This document shows positions 1 to 8,904 of a stretch of 64,000 bases of DNA, piece by piece. Every line of letters starts with the position of its first letter. Positions within the stretch are counted from its first letter, which is position 1. The position numbers were made by a program, and so were the translations under genes. This DNA is from Geobacillus zalihae NBRC 101842. GTDB lineage: Bacteria > Bacillota > Bacilli > Bacillales > Anoxybacillaceae. The stretch covers positions 1 through 64,000 of the forward strand of contig NZ_BCPV01000006.1 of the NCBI RefSeq assembly GCF_001544135.1, given 5' to 3'. Below the pieces are notes generated by a model. That model was not told where the DNA came from. It was given only the letters and a program-made list of their open reading frames with translations, and searched no databases.

Positions 1-26
1 GGGTCGCGAACAAAAGTTCGCAACCC
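1..26. other. Hairpin at window edge
   Basis: The first 26 bases fold into a near-perfect hairpin (GCGAAC and GTTCGC around an AAAA loop, flanked by GGGT and ACCC). No T-run follows on the + strand. On the - strand any T-run would lie outside the window, so it may be the terminator of an unseen minus-strand gene. The rest of positions 27-259 is AT-rich leader with no gene that I can support. Confidence 0.3.
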
Positions 27-259
27 TCGTCGGGGATCATTTCGGAATGTCACCCACAAATATTTTACTCACACTTTACTAAATAAACAAAAAATAGTTC
101 TTTTTTCCTGCTCTTGTCGAAAAAACAAGATTTATATCAAAAAAAGGCTATGAATTCGACCTTAACATGCGGGTCGGTTTCCGGTTACAATGTAATATAT
201 TCGCAGTTTTTGTAGAAATTCTGGTTATGCAGCTTGACGATGGGAAAGAAGGTGCCGCG

Positions 260-1564
260 ATGCTGAATATTTTTAAAGACTTTTTGCTCAACTTGTTTTT
301 CATCCTTCTGCCGGTGTTCCTCGTTCCCCTCTGTACGGAGCAGGAGAAGAGGCCAAAACGATTCCGCCTTTATTTGCCGACCATTTGTTACGCCGTCGTG
401 ATCATGTTATGCATCACCCTCCCGGTCGGAACAGAGAATGATTTCATCTTCGACTTGCGGCAAATTCCTCTATGGCTTGGCGGTTTGTACGGCGGAGCGG
501 GGGCGGCGACGGTTTTAGCGTTGACATCGATCGCCTACCGCTCGCTGTTCGGCGGAGCTGGCGTCTTCGTCACCGTCGTCGTTTCCATCGCCATCGCTGC
601 AACAAGCAGTTTATTGACAAAACGGTTTGTCGAGCTGCCAACCAAACAGCGCACGCTGTTCGCTGTATCGCTCAGCTTCGGCTCTGGCCTGTTGACCGTC
701 GCCATAGCGGAGTGGATGGCTGCTGCGGTTTCTCCTCCGCCTTCCGTTGCGCTTATCTTTTTGTTTGTACAGCCCATCAGCATGCTCATCGTTTGTTCGT
801 TTCAGGAAATGGTGCACCATAACATCGCGCTGCGCAAACGAGTGATTCGGGCCGAGAAAATGGAAGCCGTCACCCATTTAGCTGCTTCCATCTCCCATGA
901 AATTCGCAATCCACTCACCGCGGCGCGTGGGTTTATCCAACTGATCGAAGAGCAGCCGCTCGCTGCCGACAAACGCCGCCAGTATGCGCGCATCGCCATT
1001 GAGGAGCTTGACCGAGCTGAAGCGATCATCACCGATTACTTGACGTTTGCCAAGCCGGCGCCCGAGACGCCGGAAAAGCTGAACGTGAAGCTCGAAATCG
1101 AGCGAGTCATTGACATCCTCCGCCCGCTCGCCAATATGAGCTGCGTCGATATTCAAGCGACGCTTGCGCCATTTTCCGTCATCGGTGAGCGCGAAAAATT
1201 CCGTCAATGTTTGCTCAACGTAATGAAAAACGCCATCGAAGCGATGCCTAACGGCGGGACGTTGCAAGTATACGTCTCCATTGACAACGGACGCGTGCTC
1301 ATCCGCATCGCCGATACCGGCGTTGGCATGACGAAAGAACAGCTCGAACGGCTTGGCGAACCGTATTTTACGACGAAAGGCGTCAAAGGCACGGGGCTCG
1401 GGATGATGGTCGTCTACCGCATCATTGAATCGATGAACGGAACGATTCGCATCGAAAGCGAAATACATAAAGGAACGACGGTGTCGATTTATTTGCCGCT
1501 CGCACCGTCTCCTTCTTCCTCAACGATTTCTGATAAAGAAAAACAGCTGTTTGCCGCCTTTTGA
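260..1564 (+). CDS. Membrane sensor histidine kinase, KinB-like
   Basis: A sensor kinase of 434 residues. Residues 1 to about 185 are hydrophobic and resemble the 5TM LytS/YhcK-type receptor module. The transmitter follows, with phospho-acceptor H213 in SHEIRNPL, N-box N324 in MKNAIEAM, G1 box around D352 (DTGVGM) and G2 box GTGLGM at 377-382. Length and arrangement match Bacillus KinB, a membrane kinase feeding the sporulation phosphorelay through Spo0F; that role is inferred from similarity. I start at ATG 260 because GAAAGAAGGTG sits five bases upstream; an upstream in-frame ATG at 167 lacks a ribosome site. No response regulator is adjacent, which is usual for phosphorelay kinases. Confidence 0.85.
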   Translation: MLNIFKDFLLNLFFILLPVFLVPLCTEQEKRPKRFRLYLPTICYAVVIMLCITLPVGTENDFIFDLRQIPLWLGGLYGGAGAATVLALTSIAYRSLFGGAGVFVTVVVSIAIAATSSLLTKRFVELPTKQRTLFAVSLSFGSGLLTVAIAEWMAAAVSPPPSVALIFLFVQPISMLIVCSFQEMVHHNIALRKRVIRAEKMEAVTHLAASISHEIRNPLTAARGFIQLIEEQPLAADKRRQYARIAIEELDRAEAIITDYLTFAKPAPETPEKLNVKLEIERVIDILRPLANMSCVDIQATLAPFSVIGEREKFRQCLLNVMKNAIEAMPNGGTLQVYVSIDNGRVLIRIADTGVGMTKEQLERLGEPYFTTKGVKGTGLGMMVVYRIIESMNGTIRIESEIHKGTTVSIYLPLAPSPSSSTISDKEKQLFAAF

Positions 1565-1627
1565 CATAGCAGAGGCGAGCTGGAAAAGCTTTTTGCAGGC
1601 AAGGATCAATCACTCGAAATTCTGTAT

Positions 1628-1655
1628 GCCCCATCAAAGGGCCTTTCTTTTTCCT
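1628..1655 (+). terminator. Weak terminator after the kinase gene
   Basis: A short stem (GCCC at 1628-1631, GGGC at 1639-1642, seven-base loop) is followed by a T-rich stretch. The stem is short, so termination may be partial. Confidence 0.4.
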
Positions 1656-1806
1656 GAGCATCTTCGCCTCTTTCGCATCCTATTTTGAGGTGAAATCTTG
1701 GAATCGATCCGCAGTTCAGAATGGATTGCCGCGGTTTCACATCACCGTTCTTTTTGCTACAATACTTATCGAAGCGAAACACATCGAGGGAAAAGGAGAC
1801 AGTTGC

Positions 1807-2556
1807 ATGATTCACGTCAAAACGGAACGGGAAATTCAATTGATGCGCGAGGCGGGGAAACTCTTGGCCGCCTGTCATCAAGAGATCGCCAAACGCATCG
1901 GACCGGGCGTCACAACGATGGAAATCGACCGGTTCGTTGAAACGTTTTTGGCTAAATACGGCGCCAAACCGGAACAAAAAGGATACCGCGGCTATCCGTA
2001 TGCGACATGCGCTTCCATTAACGATGAAATTTGCCACGGGTTTCCGCGCAACGAGCCGCTGAAAGAAGGCGATATCGTCACGATCGACTTTGTCGTCAAT
2101 TTGCGCGGAGCGCTCGCCGATTCCGCCTGGACGTACGCCATCGGCGACGTCGGTGAAGACGTGCAAAAACTGCTTAACGTCACCGAGCAGTCGCTCTATA
2201 AAGGAATCGAGCAAGCCGTTCTCGGCAATCGGATCGGCGACATCGGCCACGCCATTCAAACGTACGTCGAAGCGCACGGCTTTTCCGTCGTCCGCGATTT
2301 CACCGGACACGGCATCGGCCCGACGATCCACGAAGAACCGTATGTCCCCCACTTCGGTGAAAAAGGAAAAGGGATGCGTTTAAAGGAAGGGATGGTCATC
2401 ACGATCGAACCGATGGTCAACATGGGGGCATGGCAAAGCAAAATGGATCCGAACGGCTGGACGGCGCGAACGATCGACGGCTCGTATTCAGCGCAATATG
2501 AACATACGATCGCCATTACGAAAAACGGACCGCTCATTTTGACGACGCCGGCGTAA
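1807..2556 (+). CDS. Type I methionine aminopeptidase (YflG/MapB-like)
   Basis: Removes the initiator methionine from nascent proteins in the cytoplasm. The 249-residue protein has the five metal ligands of the pita-bread fold at D94, D105, H168, E201 and E232, plus the conserved H77. Its length equals B. subtilis YflG, the second MetAP that lies outside the ribosomal-protein operon, and the local context (not next to secY/adk) agrees with that paralogue rather than with the essential Map. The start at ATG 1807 follows AAAGGAGA by eight bases; the open frame extends further upstream without a ribosome site. It is a single gene ended by the terminator at 2594. Confidence 0.93.
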   Translation: MIHVKTEREIQLMREAGKLLAACHQEIAKRIGPGVTTMEIDRFVETFLAKYGAKPEQKGYRGYPYATCASINDEICHGFPRNEPLKEGDIVTIDFVVNLRGALADSAWTYAIGDVGEDVQKLLNVTEQSLYKGIEQAVLGNRIGDIGHAIQTYVEAHGFSVVRDFTGHGIGPTIHEEPYVPHFGEKGKGMRLKEGMVITIEPMVNMGAWQSKMDPNGWTARTIDGSYSAQYEHTIAITKNGPLILTTPA

Positions 2557-2593
2557 GGGCAACGGCGCCAGCCGGCTTTTTGCCAATAGAAAA

Positions 2594-2618
2594 ACCCGGG
2601 CAAACGATTCGCCCGGGT
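2594..2618. terminator. Bidirectional intrinsic terminator
   Basis: An eight-base-pair GC stem (ACCCGGGC and GCCCGGGT) with a nine-base loop has a T-run on both strands. It sits between the convergent map and yjbQ genes and can serve both. Confidence 0.85.
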
Positions 2619-2706
2619 CTTTTCTATGCTTTTCCCCATTTGCTGACGGTATGATTCAGCCATCGTCTTTCCTTATGTTTAATATTCACATAATATAATT
2701 ATGGTT

Positions 2707-3108
2707 TCATCCTCCAATGACTTTCACGTAAAACGTCCGGTGGCGCGGCCCATCGTACTCGCAAAAATAGACGCCTTGCCACCGCCCAAGGAGCAGGCGG
2801 CCTTCATGAATGATGACGTGCTGCGACGCACCAACCGTGCTCGCTTTCATATGGGCGGCTGTGTTTCCCTCCATATGGCGGTCAAGCGGATGCTCCCACG
2901 GATATGTTTCATCAAAGCGGCGCATCATGTCGCGCTTGACATCTGGATCCGCGTTTTCGTTAATGGTGATGCCAGCCGTTGTATGCGGACAATAAACGAC
3001 AGCGATCCCTTCCGTCACGTTAGCCTGGCGCACCGTCTCCTCGACGAATGAAGTAATGTCGATCATTTCATCCCGCTTTGCCGTGCGGATTGTAAACGAA
3101 CGAAGCAT
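2707..3108 (-). CDS. YjbQ family (UPF0047) protein
   Basis: A 133-residue single-domain protein of the YjbQ/UPF0047 family. The family signature is visible in the middle part, [16 protein letters not shown], with conserved histidines and acidic residues that bind a metal in solved structures; a second conserved patch (GEYxxP-like region replaced here by [15 protein letters not shown]) lies near the C-terminus. E. coli YjbQ has weak thiamin phosphate synthase activity, but the physiological role is not settled and nothing in the neighbourhood clarifies it. The start at 3108 has AGGTGGTGG just upstream; a longer in-frame start at 3132 is less well placed. It lies convergent to the aminopeptidase gene. 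Confidence 0.85.
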   Translation of the reverse strand: MLRSFTIRTAKRDEMIDITSFVEETVRQANVTEGIAVVYCPHTTAGITINENADPDVKRDMMRRFDETYPWEHPLDRHMEGNTAAHMKASTVGASQHVIIHEGRLLLGRWQGVYFCEYDGPRHRTFYVKVIGG

Positions 3109-3198
3109 ACATTCCACCACCTGGGCAAACATTTTGTACTTCGCAAAAAAGGTTTGCTACTCTAAATAATATAACACAAAAAATGGAGTGAGAAATCG

Positions 3199-4206
3199 TT
3201 GGCCAAGCGCTATGAAAACTTAGACGGCGTCTCGACGCACAAAACATGGGCCGATTTCCGCCGCTGGCAGCGGGAGCGGAAACAAAAACAAAAAGATTTG
3301 TCCTACGTCGTGCCGCATGTTTCACCGCCTCAATACGAGAGGCTTCAGGAGCCGAATGGCAGGCCGCAGCTCTGTTGGGTCGGCCATTCGACCTTTGTCG
3401 TTCAACTCAATGGCATCACCATCGTCACCGATCCCGTCTGGGCGAATTGGATGGGCGCGGCCAAACGCTTGACGGCTCCCGGCGTTCCGCTTGACAAGAT
3501 GCCGCCCGTGGACGTTGTGCTCATCTCCCACGGCCACTACGACCATTTGCATTTCGGCAGCCTCCGCCGCTTAAAAGGCGATCCGCACGTGTTCGTGCCG
3601 GTCGGCCTCGGCCGCTTGTTCCGCCGCCGCGGCTACCGCCATGTCACCGAACTGTCATGGTGGGAAACGGTCGTCTTCCGTGATGTGTCGCTGACGTTTG
3701 TTCCATCCCAGCATTGGACGCGGCGGACGCTGTGGGACACGAACACGTCGCATTGGGGCGGATGGGTGATCACATCAAACGGCGCGCCCACCATCTACTT
3801 CGCCGGCGACAGCGGCTACTTCCGCGGCTTTCGCGACATCGGCGAACGCTTTTCCATCGACTATGCGCTCTTGCCGATCGGCGCGTACGAACCGGAATGG
3901 TTCATGGGGCCGCAGCACACCACACCCGAAGAAGCGGTGCAGGCGTTTTTGGACTGCCGCTCCCGGCTGTTTGTGCCGATGCATTACGGGGCGTTCCGCC
4001 TCGCGGACGATACGCCGAAAGAAGCGCTTGACCGCCTATGGGCTGAATGGCGGCGGCGCGGATTGGAAGAGGAGCGCTTGCTTTGCTTGAAACTCGGCGA
4101 GGTGATCGATGCCGCCCAAGCGTTGACGGCCCTTTCCCCATTCGACAATTCGTTCAGCCAAACAAGCGCAATCACCATGGTGAAACAAGCGCGGCAAAAG
4201 GAATGA
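3199..4206 (+). CDS. MBL-fold metal-dependent hydrolase
   Basis: A 335-residue metallo-beta-lactamase-fold protein. The zinc-binding HxHxDH motif is at residues 111-116 (HGHYDH), with downstream metal-ligand candidates in SQHWTRR, FAGDSGYF and MHYGAF. The pattern WxGHSTF plus PSQHW is typical of the NAPE-PLD-like/UlaG-like branch of bacterial MBL hydrolases; the substrate is unknown. Translation begins at TTG 3199, preceded by GGAGTGAG. The gene is monocistronic, diverges from yjbQ and ends at the bidirectional terminator at 4224. Very Arg/Trp-rich N-terminal 35 residues have no signal peptide, so the protein is cytoplasmic. Confidence 0.85.
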   Translation: MAKRYENLDGVSTHKTWADFRRWQRERKQKQKDLSYVVPHVSPPQYERLQEPNGRPQLCWVGHSTFVVQLNGITIVTDPVWANWMGAAKRLTAPGVPLDKMPPVDVVLISHGHYDHLHFGSLRRLKGDPHVFVPVGLGRLFRRRGYRHVTELSWWETVVFRDVSLTFVPSQHWTRRTLWDTNTSHWGGWVITSNGAPTIYFAGDSGYFRGFRDIGERFSIDYALLPIGAYEPEWFMGPQHTTPEEAVQAFLDCRSRLFVPMHYGAFRLADDTPKEALDRLWAEWRRRGLEEERLLCLKLGEVIDAAQALTALSPFDNSFSQTSAITMVKQARQKE

Positions 4207-4223
4207 GCGCAACTTTATCCAAA

Positions 4224-4250
4224 AGAGCGAGCCAGTCCGCGGCTCGCTCT
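4224..4250. terminator. Bidirectional terminator between convergent genes
   Basis: A perfect ten-base-pair stem (AGAGCGAGCC and GGCTCGCTCT, seven-base loop) lies between the MBL gene and the DUF1980 gene and touches the latter's stop codon. A T-run follows on the - strand; on the + strand it is followed by TATTC only, so it is stronger for the minus direction. Confidence 0.8.
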
Positions 4251-5098
4251 TATTCATTGAATTGGCGGTATACGTACGGCTCCTTCGGTTTGGCCACCCT
4301 CTCCCATGACGTCACTTTTACATACGGAAGCGTCATATGAAACGGCTGGTAATACATGGTGGATAGCGTACCTTTCACATGAATCCATTCATCATTTTGA
4401 AGCGGCGCCGTCTTTGGAAACTGAAGGAGCAGCCCGTACACCCCTGAATCCGCAACACAATGAATGATTCCAAAGCGAAGGAGAAACGCCTCATTGGCGC
4501 GCGCCGTTTCTTCACGGTAGACAAACCCGGTGAATTCAATGTCGCGGGCGGCAAATTCGCCAGGAAACTGATAAATCGTTTCCATGGCATTTAAATAATT
4601 TTGATCATTCAACTCCAAGCGAGGGAGACGGCTGTATTTTTTCAGCTCTTTTTCCATGGCATTTTGATAATCATCCCGCCCATAATACATGCTCGTATCC
4701 GGACGCAAAAACTGCCGCTGGGCAAACGGATCGCTGCTGTCAGCCGCCATCCCAGGAACATGAATCCCTTTCGCCTTTACGACTTCAGAATCCAGCGTCG
4801 CAACGGGAAACAAGAAGGCGGAAACAAGCGGAAAAACAAAAATAAGGTAATTCACCGCCCGCTTCCAGCGCGCGGACGGCTCATGATGATGATGGCCGCA
4901 GCATTCTTCCCCATGATCGTGCGGTTCCTCGTTGCGGCTTGCCAGCACAAATTGCACGATCGTTAAAAAAGCAAACACAAACATCGCACTAAACGAAATA
5001 TACGAATACCGCATATTAATGTATTTGCTCAACTCTCCAGTAATATATAAATGAAAAAACAAAAACGCAAACCCAAGCAAAATATACATGCGAATCAT
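4250..5098 (-). CDS. DUF1980 / TIGR03943 membrane protein (YcgQ-like)
   Basis: A 282-residue protein of the TIGR03943/DUF1980 family, B. subtilis YcgQ-like. Two N-terminal membrane helices (about 1-20 and 32-53) are followed by a cytoplasmic or loop segment rich in metal-binding residues (HDHGEECCGHHHHEP, about 60-74), a third helix near 85-105, and a large soluble C-terminal domain. It lies 15 bases downstream of the permease gene, with AAGGAGGTGG before the start, so the two are co-transcribed and probably form one membrane complex. The substrate is unknown; the His/Cys cluster suggests a divalent metal, which is inference. Confidence 0.82.
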   Translation of the reverse strand: MIRMYILLGFAFLFFHLYITGELSKYINMRYSYISFSAMFVFAFLTIVQFVLASRNEEPHDHGEECCGHHHHEPSARWKRAVNYLIFVFPLVSAFLFPVATLDSEVVKAKGIHVPGMAADSSDPFAQRQFLRPDTSMYYGRDDYQNAMEKELKKYSRLPRLELNDQNYLNAMETIYQFPGEFAARDIEFTGFVYREETARANEAFLLRFGIIHCVADSGVYGLLLQFPKTAPLQNDEWIHVKGTLSTMYYQPFHMTLPYVKVTSWERVAKPKEPYVYRQFNE

Positions 5099-5113
5099 GC
5101 CGCCACCTCCTTG

Positions 5114-5980
5114 CTAGATCAATAGCGATCCGGCAAACACAAACAACGTGATATAGGAAATCAGTTTCCACACAAACCGGGCGCGGAATGACTGAAACAA
5201 CATGAGCGTATTTTTCACATCGAGCATCGGCCCGTAAACGAGAAACGCTGCCAGCGCGTGAAACGGAAATGTGCTTTGAAACGACGAGGCGATAAAGGCG
5301 TCCGCCTCGGAACAGAGCGACAGCACGAAGGCGAGCGCCATCATGACCAAAGAGGCCGCCACTTTCCCATTGCCGATCGACACAAGCGCCGACGTTTTCA
5401 CATACGTTTGCATCACCGAAGCAATGAACGCCCCAATGATCAAATACTTCCCGGTCGCAAAAAATTCATCGATCGTATGGCGCAGGGTGCCGACGATTTT
5501 CTCTTTCCAAGTACGGGGCATCATCGGCATCTCGCGCCGTTCATGGCGCAACTCGCTGCCTTCATGCCGAATCGCTATCACGGCACCGACAGCGACGGCG
5601 ACGGCGCAAGCGAACAGCGCCCGGCACAATACCATCGTCCAACTGCTTCCGAAGGCGATATATGTCGAAAACAGCACAACCGGATTGATGACGGGCGCCG
5701 TTAACATAAACGGCACGGCCGCGTAAAGCGGCACCCCCTTGGCGACGAGACGGCGGGTGATCGGCACGATGCTGCATTCGCATGAAGGGAAAAACACCCC
5801 GATCAACGCCGCATAAACAATTGCCAAAAAGCGATTTTTCGGCACCCACCGTTGTACGGTCTCTTCACTGACAAACATTTGAATGACTCCGGAAACAAAC
5901 ACCCCAAGCACGACGAACGGCAACGATTCAATCAATATACTGATAAAAATCGTATTCAGCTGCAAAAACGTGTTCATCAT
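5114..5980 (-). CDS. Putative permease (YcgR-like, COG0701/DUF318)
   Basis: A polytopic membrane protein of about 288 residues with eight or so hydrophobic segments, belonging to the COG0701 permease family that includes B. subtilis YcgR and arsenical permease ArsP relatives. The segment PSCECSIVPITRRLV, with paired cysteines next to a membrane helix, is the family signature, and a second charged motif CSEADAFIA lies in the C-terminal half. AGAGGAG precedes the tandem ATGs at 5980 and 5977. First gene of a two-gene operon with the DUF1980 protein, an association conserved in Bacillus. I saw no Zur-type palindrome in the short upstream region. Confidence 0.82.
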   Translation of the reverse strand: MMNTFLQLNTIFISILIESLPFVVLGVFVSGVIQMFVSEETVQRWVPKNRFLAIVYAALIGVFFPSCECSIVPITRRLVAKGVPLYAAVPFMLTAPVINPVVLFSTYIAFGSSWTMVLCRALFACAVAVAVGAVIAIRHEGSELRHERREMPMMPRTWKEKIVGTLRHTIDEFFATGKYLIIGAFIASVMQTYVKTSALVSIGNGKVAASLVMMALAFVLSLCSEADAFIASSFQSTFPFHALAAFLVYGPMLDVKNTLMLFQSFRARFVWKLISYITLFVFAGSLLI

Positions 5981-6055
5981 GGGTTCTCCTCTCATTTACA
6001 ACCGTTCATTTTACCATGAGAAATGGCCATTGTCATGAAAATTTGGCAAGAAAAA

Positions 6056-6087
6056 TCAAAAAGGCGCTTCGCCTTTGGCGAAACGCC
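6056..6087 (-). terminator. Terminator of the fructose operon
   Basis: A 12-base-pair stem with a three-base loop and one mismatch (arms 6061-6072 and 6076-6087), followed on the - strand by TTTTTGATTTT, eleven bases beyond the fruA stop codon. Confidence 0.88.
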
Positions 6088-6097
6088 TCTTCTTCTA

Positions 6098-7966
6098 TTA
6101 TTCTTCCACTTCTTTTTTCCACAGCCCGACCATCAATGCGGTCACGATGGAACCAATCAAAATAGCCAATATATAAAGCCATGCGCTGCCTTTGACGATC
6201 GGGATGACGAAAATTCCGCCGTGCGGCGCCGGCAGCCCGATATGGAACCACATCGTCAACGCTCCCGCAACAGCCGAGCCGACGATAATCGATGGAATAA
6301 CCCGCACCGGATCAGCCGCCGCAAACGGTATCGCCCCTTCCGTGATGAACGAAGCGCCCATGATATAGCACGTTTTTCCGGCTTCCCGCTCGGCTTTCGT
6401 GAATTTCTTTTTAAAGAACGTTGTCGCCAGCGCCAAGCCGAGCGGCGGCACCATCCCGCCAGCCATAATCGCCGCATGCGGCGCAAAGTTGCCCGCTTCA
6501 ATCATGGCTAGCCCAAACGTATACGCCGCTTTGTTGATCGGTCCGCCCATATCAACCGCCATCATGCCGCCCAACACCGCACCAAGCAGCACTAAGTTCG
6601 CGGTTCCCATGCCGGAAAGCCAATGTTTCAACCCTTCATTCAACGCTTTGACAGGATCGATGACCACATACATCATGATGACGCCAGTGAGAAAAATGCC
6701 GAATACCGGATAGAGCAGCACCGGTTTAATCCCCTCAAGCGACTGCGGCAAGCGGCTGAACAATTTCCGCAATCCGACGACCAAATACCCGGCCAAAAAG
6801 CCCGCAATCAATCCACCCAAAAACCCAGCGCCGCCGTTCGCCGCCAGAAAGCCGCCGACCATCCCCGGCGCAAACCCTGGTCGATCGGCAATGCTCATGG
6901 CGATGAATGCAGCCAGTACAGGGACCATTAACGCGAACGCATTGCCGCCGCCAATGTCCATTAACAGTTTGGCAAACGGATGATACGACGGATCGTTCGG
7001 ATCAAACGCCTTAATGCCGAACGTGAAGGAAATGGCAATCAAAATCCCGCCGCCGACGACAAACGGAAGCATATTCGATACGCCGTTCATCAAATGCTTG
7101 TAAAAACCGGTTCGCGGTTTCGCCGCTCCCACGCTGCCCCGTGCCGCACCGCTTGCCCGATAAATCGGCGCGTCTTGGCGCAGCGCCTGCTCGATCAGCT
7201 TCTCCGGCTCGCGGATCGCACGAGCGACCGGCACTTGGATGACAGGTTTCCCGTCAAAACGGTCCATGTCGACTTGTTTATCGGCTGCGACAATGATCGC
7301 CGCGGCTTCTTCAATCTCCTGTGCGGTGAGAGCGTTTTTCACTCCATCTGAGCCGTTGGTCTCGACTTTGATGGATACCCCCATTTCGGCTGCTTTCGCC
7401 TTCAGTGCATCAGCGGCCATATACGTATGAGCGATTCCGGTCGGACAAGCGGTTACTGCCAACACTTTCCGCCCGTTCCCTGCCCGCACCGCTTGCTGTG
7501 GAGCTTCTTGCTCGCTTTCTTTCGCGGCAACCAAACGGATAATCTCCTCCTCGCTTGAAGCGGTTTCAAGCTGAGCACGGAACGATGCATCCATCAACAT
7601 CGACGACAAGCGGGCGAGCGCCTCAAGGTGCGTCTGCTCCCCGCCTTCTGGCGCGGCGATCATGAAAAACAAATGGCTTGGCTTGCCATCGAGCGACTCA
7701 TAATCAATGCCTTCCACTGAACGGCCGAACGCCACCGCCGGGCGCTTGACCGCCGCCGTTTTGGCGTGCGGAATGGCGATGCCGTCGCCAACGCCGGTCG
7801 TGCTTTGTTTTTCCCGCGCCCAAATGGCTTGCTTAAACGCTTCCACATCGCTGACCGCTCCCGCTTCGGCAAGCTTTTCAGCCAGTTCATCAATGACTTC
7901 GCCCTTTGTCTTCGCTTGAAGCGCGAGAATCATCGTTTCTTTTGTCAACAAATCTGTAATCTTCAT
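6098..7966 (-). CDS. fruA: Fructose PTS enzyme EIIABC (FruA)
   Basis: Imports fructose across the cytoplasmic membrane and releases it as fructose 1-phosphate, using phosphate relayed from HPr. The 622-residue protein carries three domains in order: EIIA (1-150, phospho-acceptor H67 in IPHAK), EIIB (about 165-260, phospho-cysteine C174 in TACPTGIAH) and the multi-helix EIIC (about 285-615). This A-B-C order is the usual Bacillus FruA arrangement. It is the last gene of fruR-fruK-fruA, 26 bases after fruK, with AAGGGGGATT before ATG 7966. Downstream is a strong terminator. Confidence 0.95.
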   Translation of the reverse strand: MKITDLLTKETMILALQAKTKGEVIDELAEKLAEAGAVSDVEAFKQAIWAREKQSTTGVGDGIAIPHAKTAAVKRPAVAFGRSVEGIDYESLDGKPSHLFFMIAAPEGGEQTHLEALARLSSMLMDASFRAQLETASSEEEIIRLVAAKESEQEAPQQAVRAGNGRKVLAVTACPTGIAHTYMAADALKAKAAEMGVSIKVETNGSDGVKNALTAQEIEEAAAIIVAADKQVDMDRFDGKPVIQVPVARAIREPEKLIEQALRQDAPIYRASGAARGSVGAAKPRTGFYKHLMNGVSNMLPFVVGGGILIAISFTFGIKAFDPNDPSYHPFAKLLMDIGGGNAFALMVPVLAAFIAMSIADRPGFAPGMVGGFLAANGGAGFLGGLIAGFLAGYLVVGLRKLFSRLPQSLEGIKPVLLYPVFGIFLTGVIMMYVVIDPVKALNEGLKHWLSGMGTANLVLLGAVLGGMMAVDMGGPINKAAYTFGLAMIEAGNFAPHAAIMAGGMVPPLGLALATTFFKKKFTKAEREAGKTCYIMGASFITEGAIPFAAADPVRVIPSIIVGSAVAGALTMWFHIGLPAPHGGIFVIPIVKGSAWLYILAILIGSIVTALMVGLWKKEVEE

Positions 7967-7992
7967 TGGCCCAATCCCCCTTTATTTTCAAT

Positions 7993-8904
7993 TTATAAAT
8001 GCACGATATGGACGCGGTCGACGAGCGCTTCCACTTCCTCTTTCGTACACAAATCTTCCGAAAACGCGGTCGCGCTTCCAGCGGCGACACTGTAAGCGAA
8101 TGCTTCCTCAATCGATTTCCCATCCGCTTGAGCGGCCAAAAATCCAGCGACCATCGAATCGCCCGCCCCGACCGAATTTTTCACCGTTCCTTGCGGCGCT
8201 TCGGCAAACAGCGCTGTTTCCTCGTTGAAGTAAAACGCCCCCGCGCCGCCCATTGACACAATGAGATGTTCCACTCCTCTTTCAACCAACCGGCGGCCAT
8301 AGAGGATGATTTCTTTTTTCGTCAGCACAGCGGCGCCAAACAGTTCGGCCAGCTCATGGTGGTTCGGCTTGGCAAGAAACGGCCGGCAGGCGAGCAGCGC
8401 CTCGAGCGCCGGACCGCTCGTATCGACAACAAGACGAACACGCCGTTTCACCGCTCGAGCCGCCAATCGCTCGTACATGTCCGCCGACAGCGACGTCGGC
8501 GCGCTTCCAGCGAGAACAAGCACATCACCGGCCGAAAGCGCTCCGACTTTCGCGATCAATTGCGCGGCATCGTCATCGGCAATCATCGGGCCTTCACCGT
8601 TAATTTCCGTCTCCCGCCCCGCTTTCAGTTTGACGTTAATGCGCGTTTGCCCTGGGACATGAACAAAATCGCAAGCAATGCCTTCTTTCCGAAGCTCGCT
8701 TTCAATGAACCCGCCGGTGAACCCGCCGACGAATCCAAGCGCCGTGCTGTCAACACCGAAACGCTTCAACACGCGCGATACGTTGATCCCTTTCCCGCCT
8801 GGAAATGTGAACGTTTTCAGCGAACGATTCAGTTCGCCAACATGAAGCTCATCGAGGTGAACGATATAATCCACAGATGGATTCAACGTACATGTGTAAA
8901 TCAT
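7993..8904 (-). CDS. fruK: 1-phosphofructokinase (FruK)
   Basis: Phosphorylates fructose 1-phosphate, the product of FruA, to fructose 1,6-bisphosphate. The 303-residue protein is a PfkB/ribokinase-fold kinase: N-terminal signature GGKGINVSRVLKRFG at about 37-51 and the C-terminal anion-hole/catalytic motif SVGAGDSMVAGFLA around 245-258 with the base aspartate. Start ATG overlaps the fruR stop by four bases (ATGA), which indicates translational coupling. In B. subtilis the same gene is also called fruB/fruK. Cytoplasmic. Confidence 0.95.
   Translation of the reverse strand: MIYTCTLNPSVDYIVHLDELHVGELNRSLKTFTFPGGKGINVSRVLKRFGVDSTALGFVGGFTGGFIESELRKEGIACDFVHVPGQTRINVKLKAGRETEINGEGPMIADDDAAQLIAKVGALSAGDVLVLAGSAPTSLSADMYERLAARAVKRRVRLVVDTSGPALEALLACRPFLAKPNHHELAELFGAAVLTKKEIILYGRRLVERGVEHLIVSMGGAGAFYFNEETALFAEAPQGTVKNSVGAGDSMVAGFLAAQADGKSIEEAFAYSVAAGSATAFSEDLCTKEEVEALVDRVHIVHL

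Noticed and set aside
5981-6022. Zur-type operator upstream of the permease/DUF1980 pair
   Set aside because: No TCGTAAT-type inverted repeat is present in the short upstream region.
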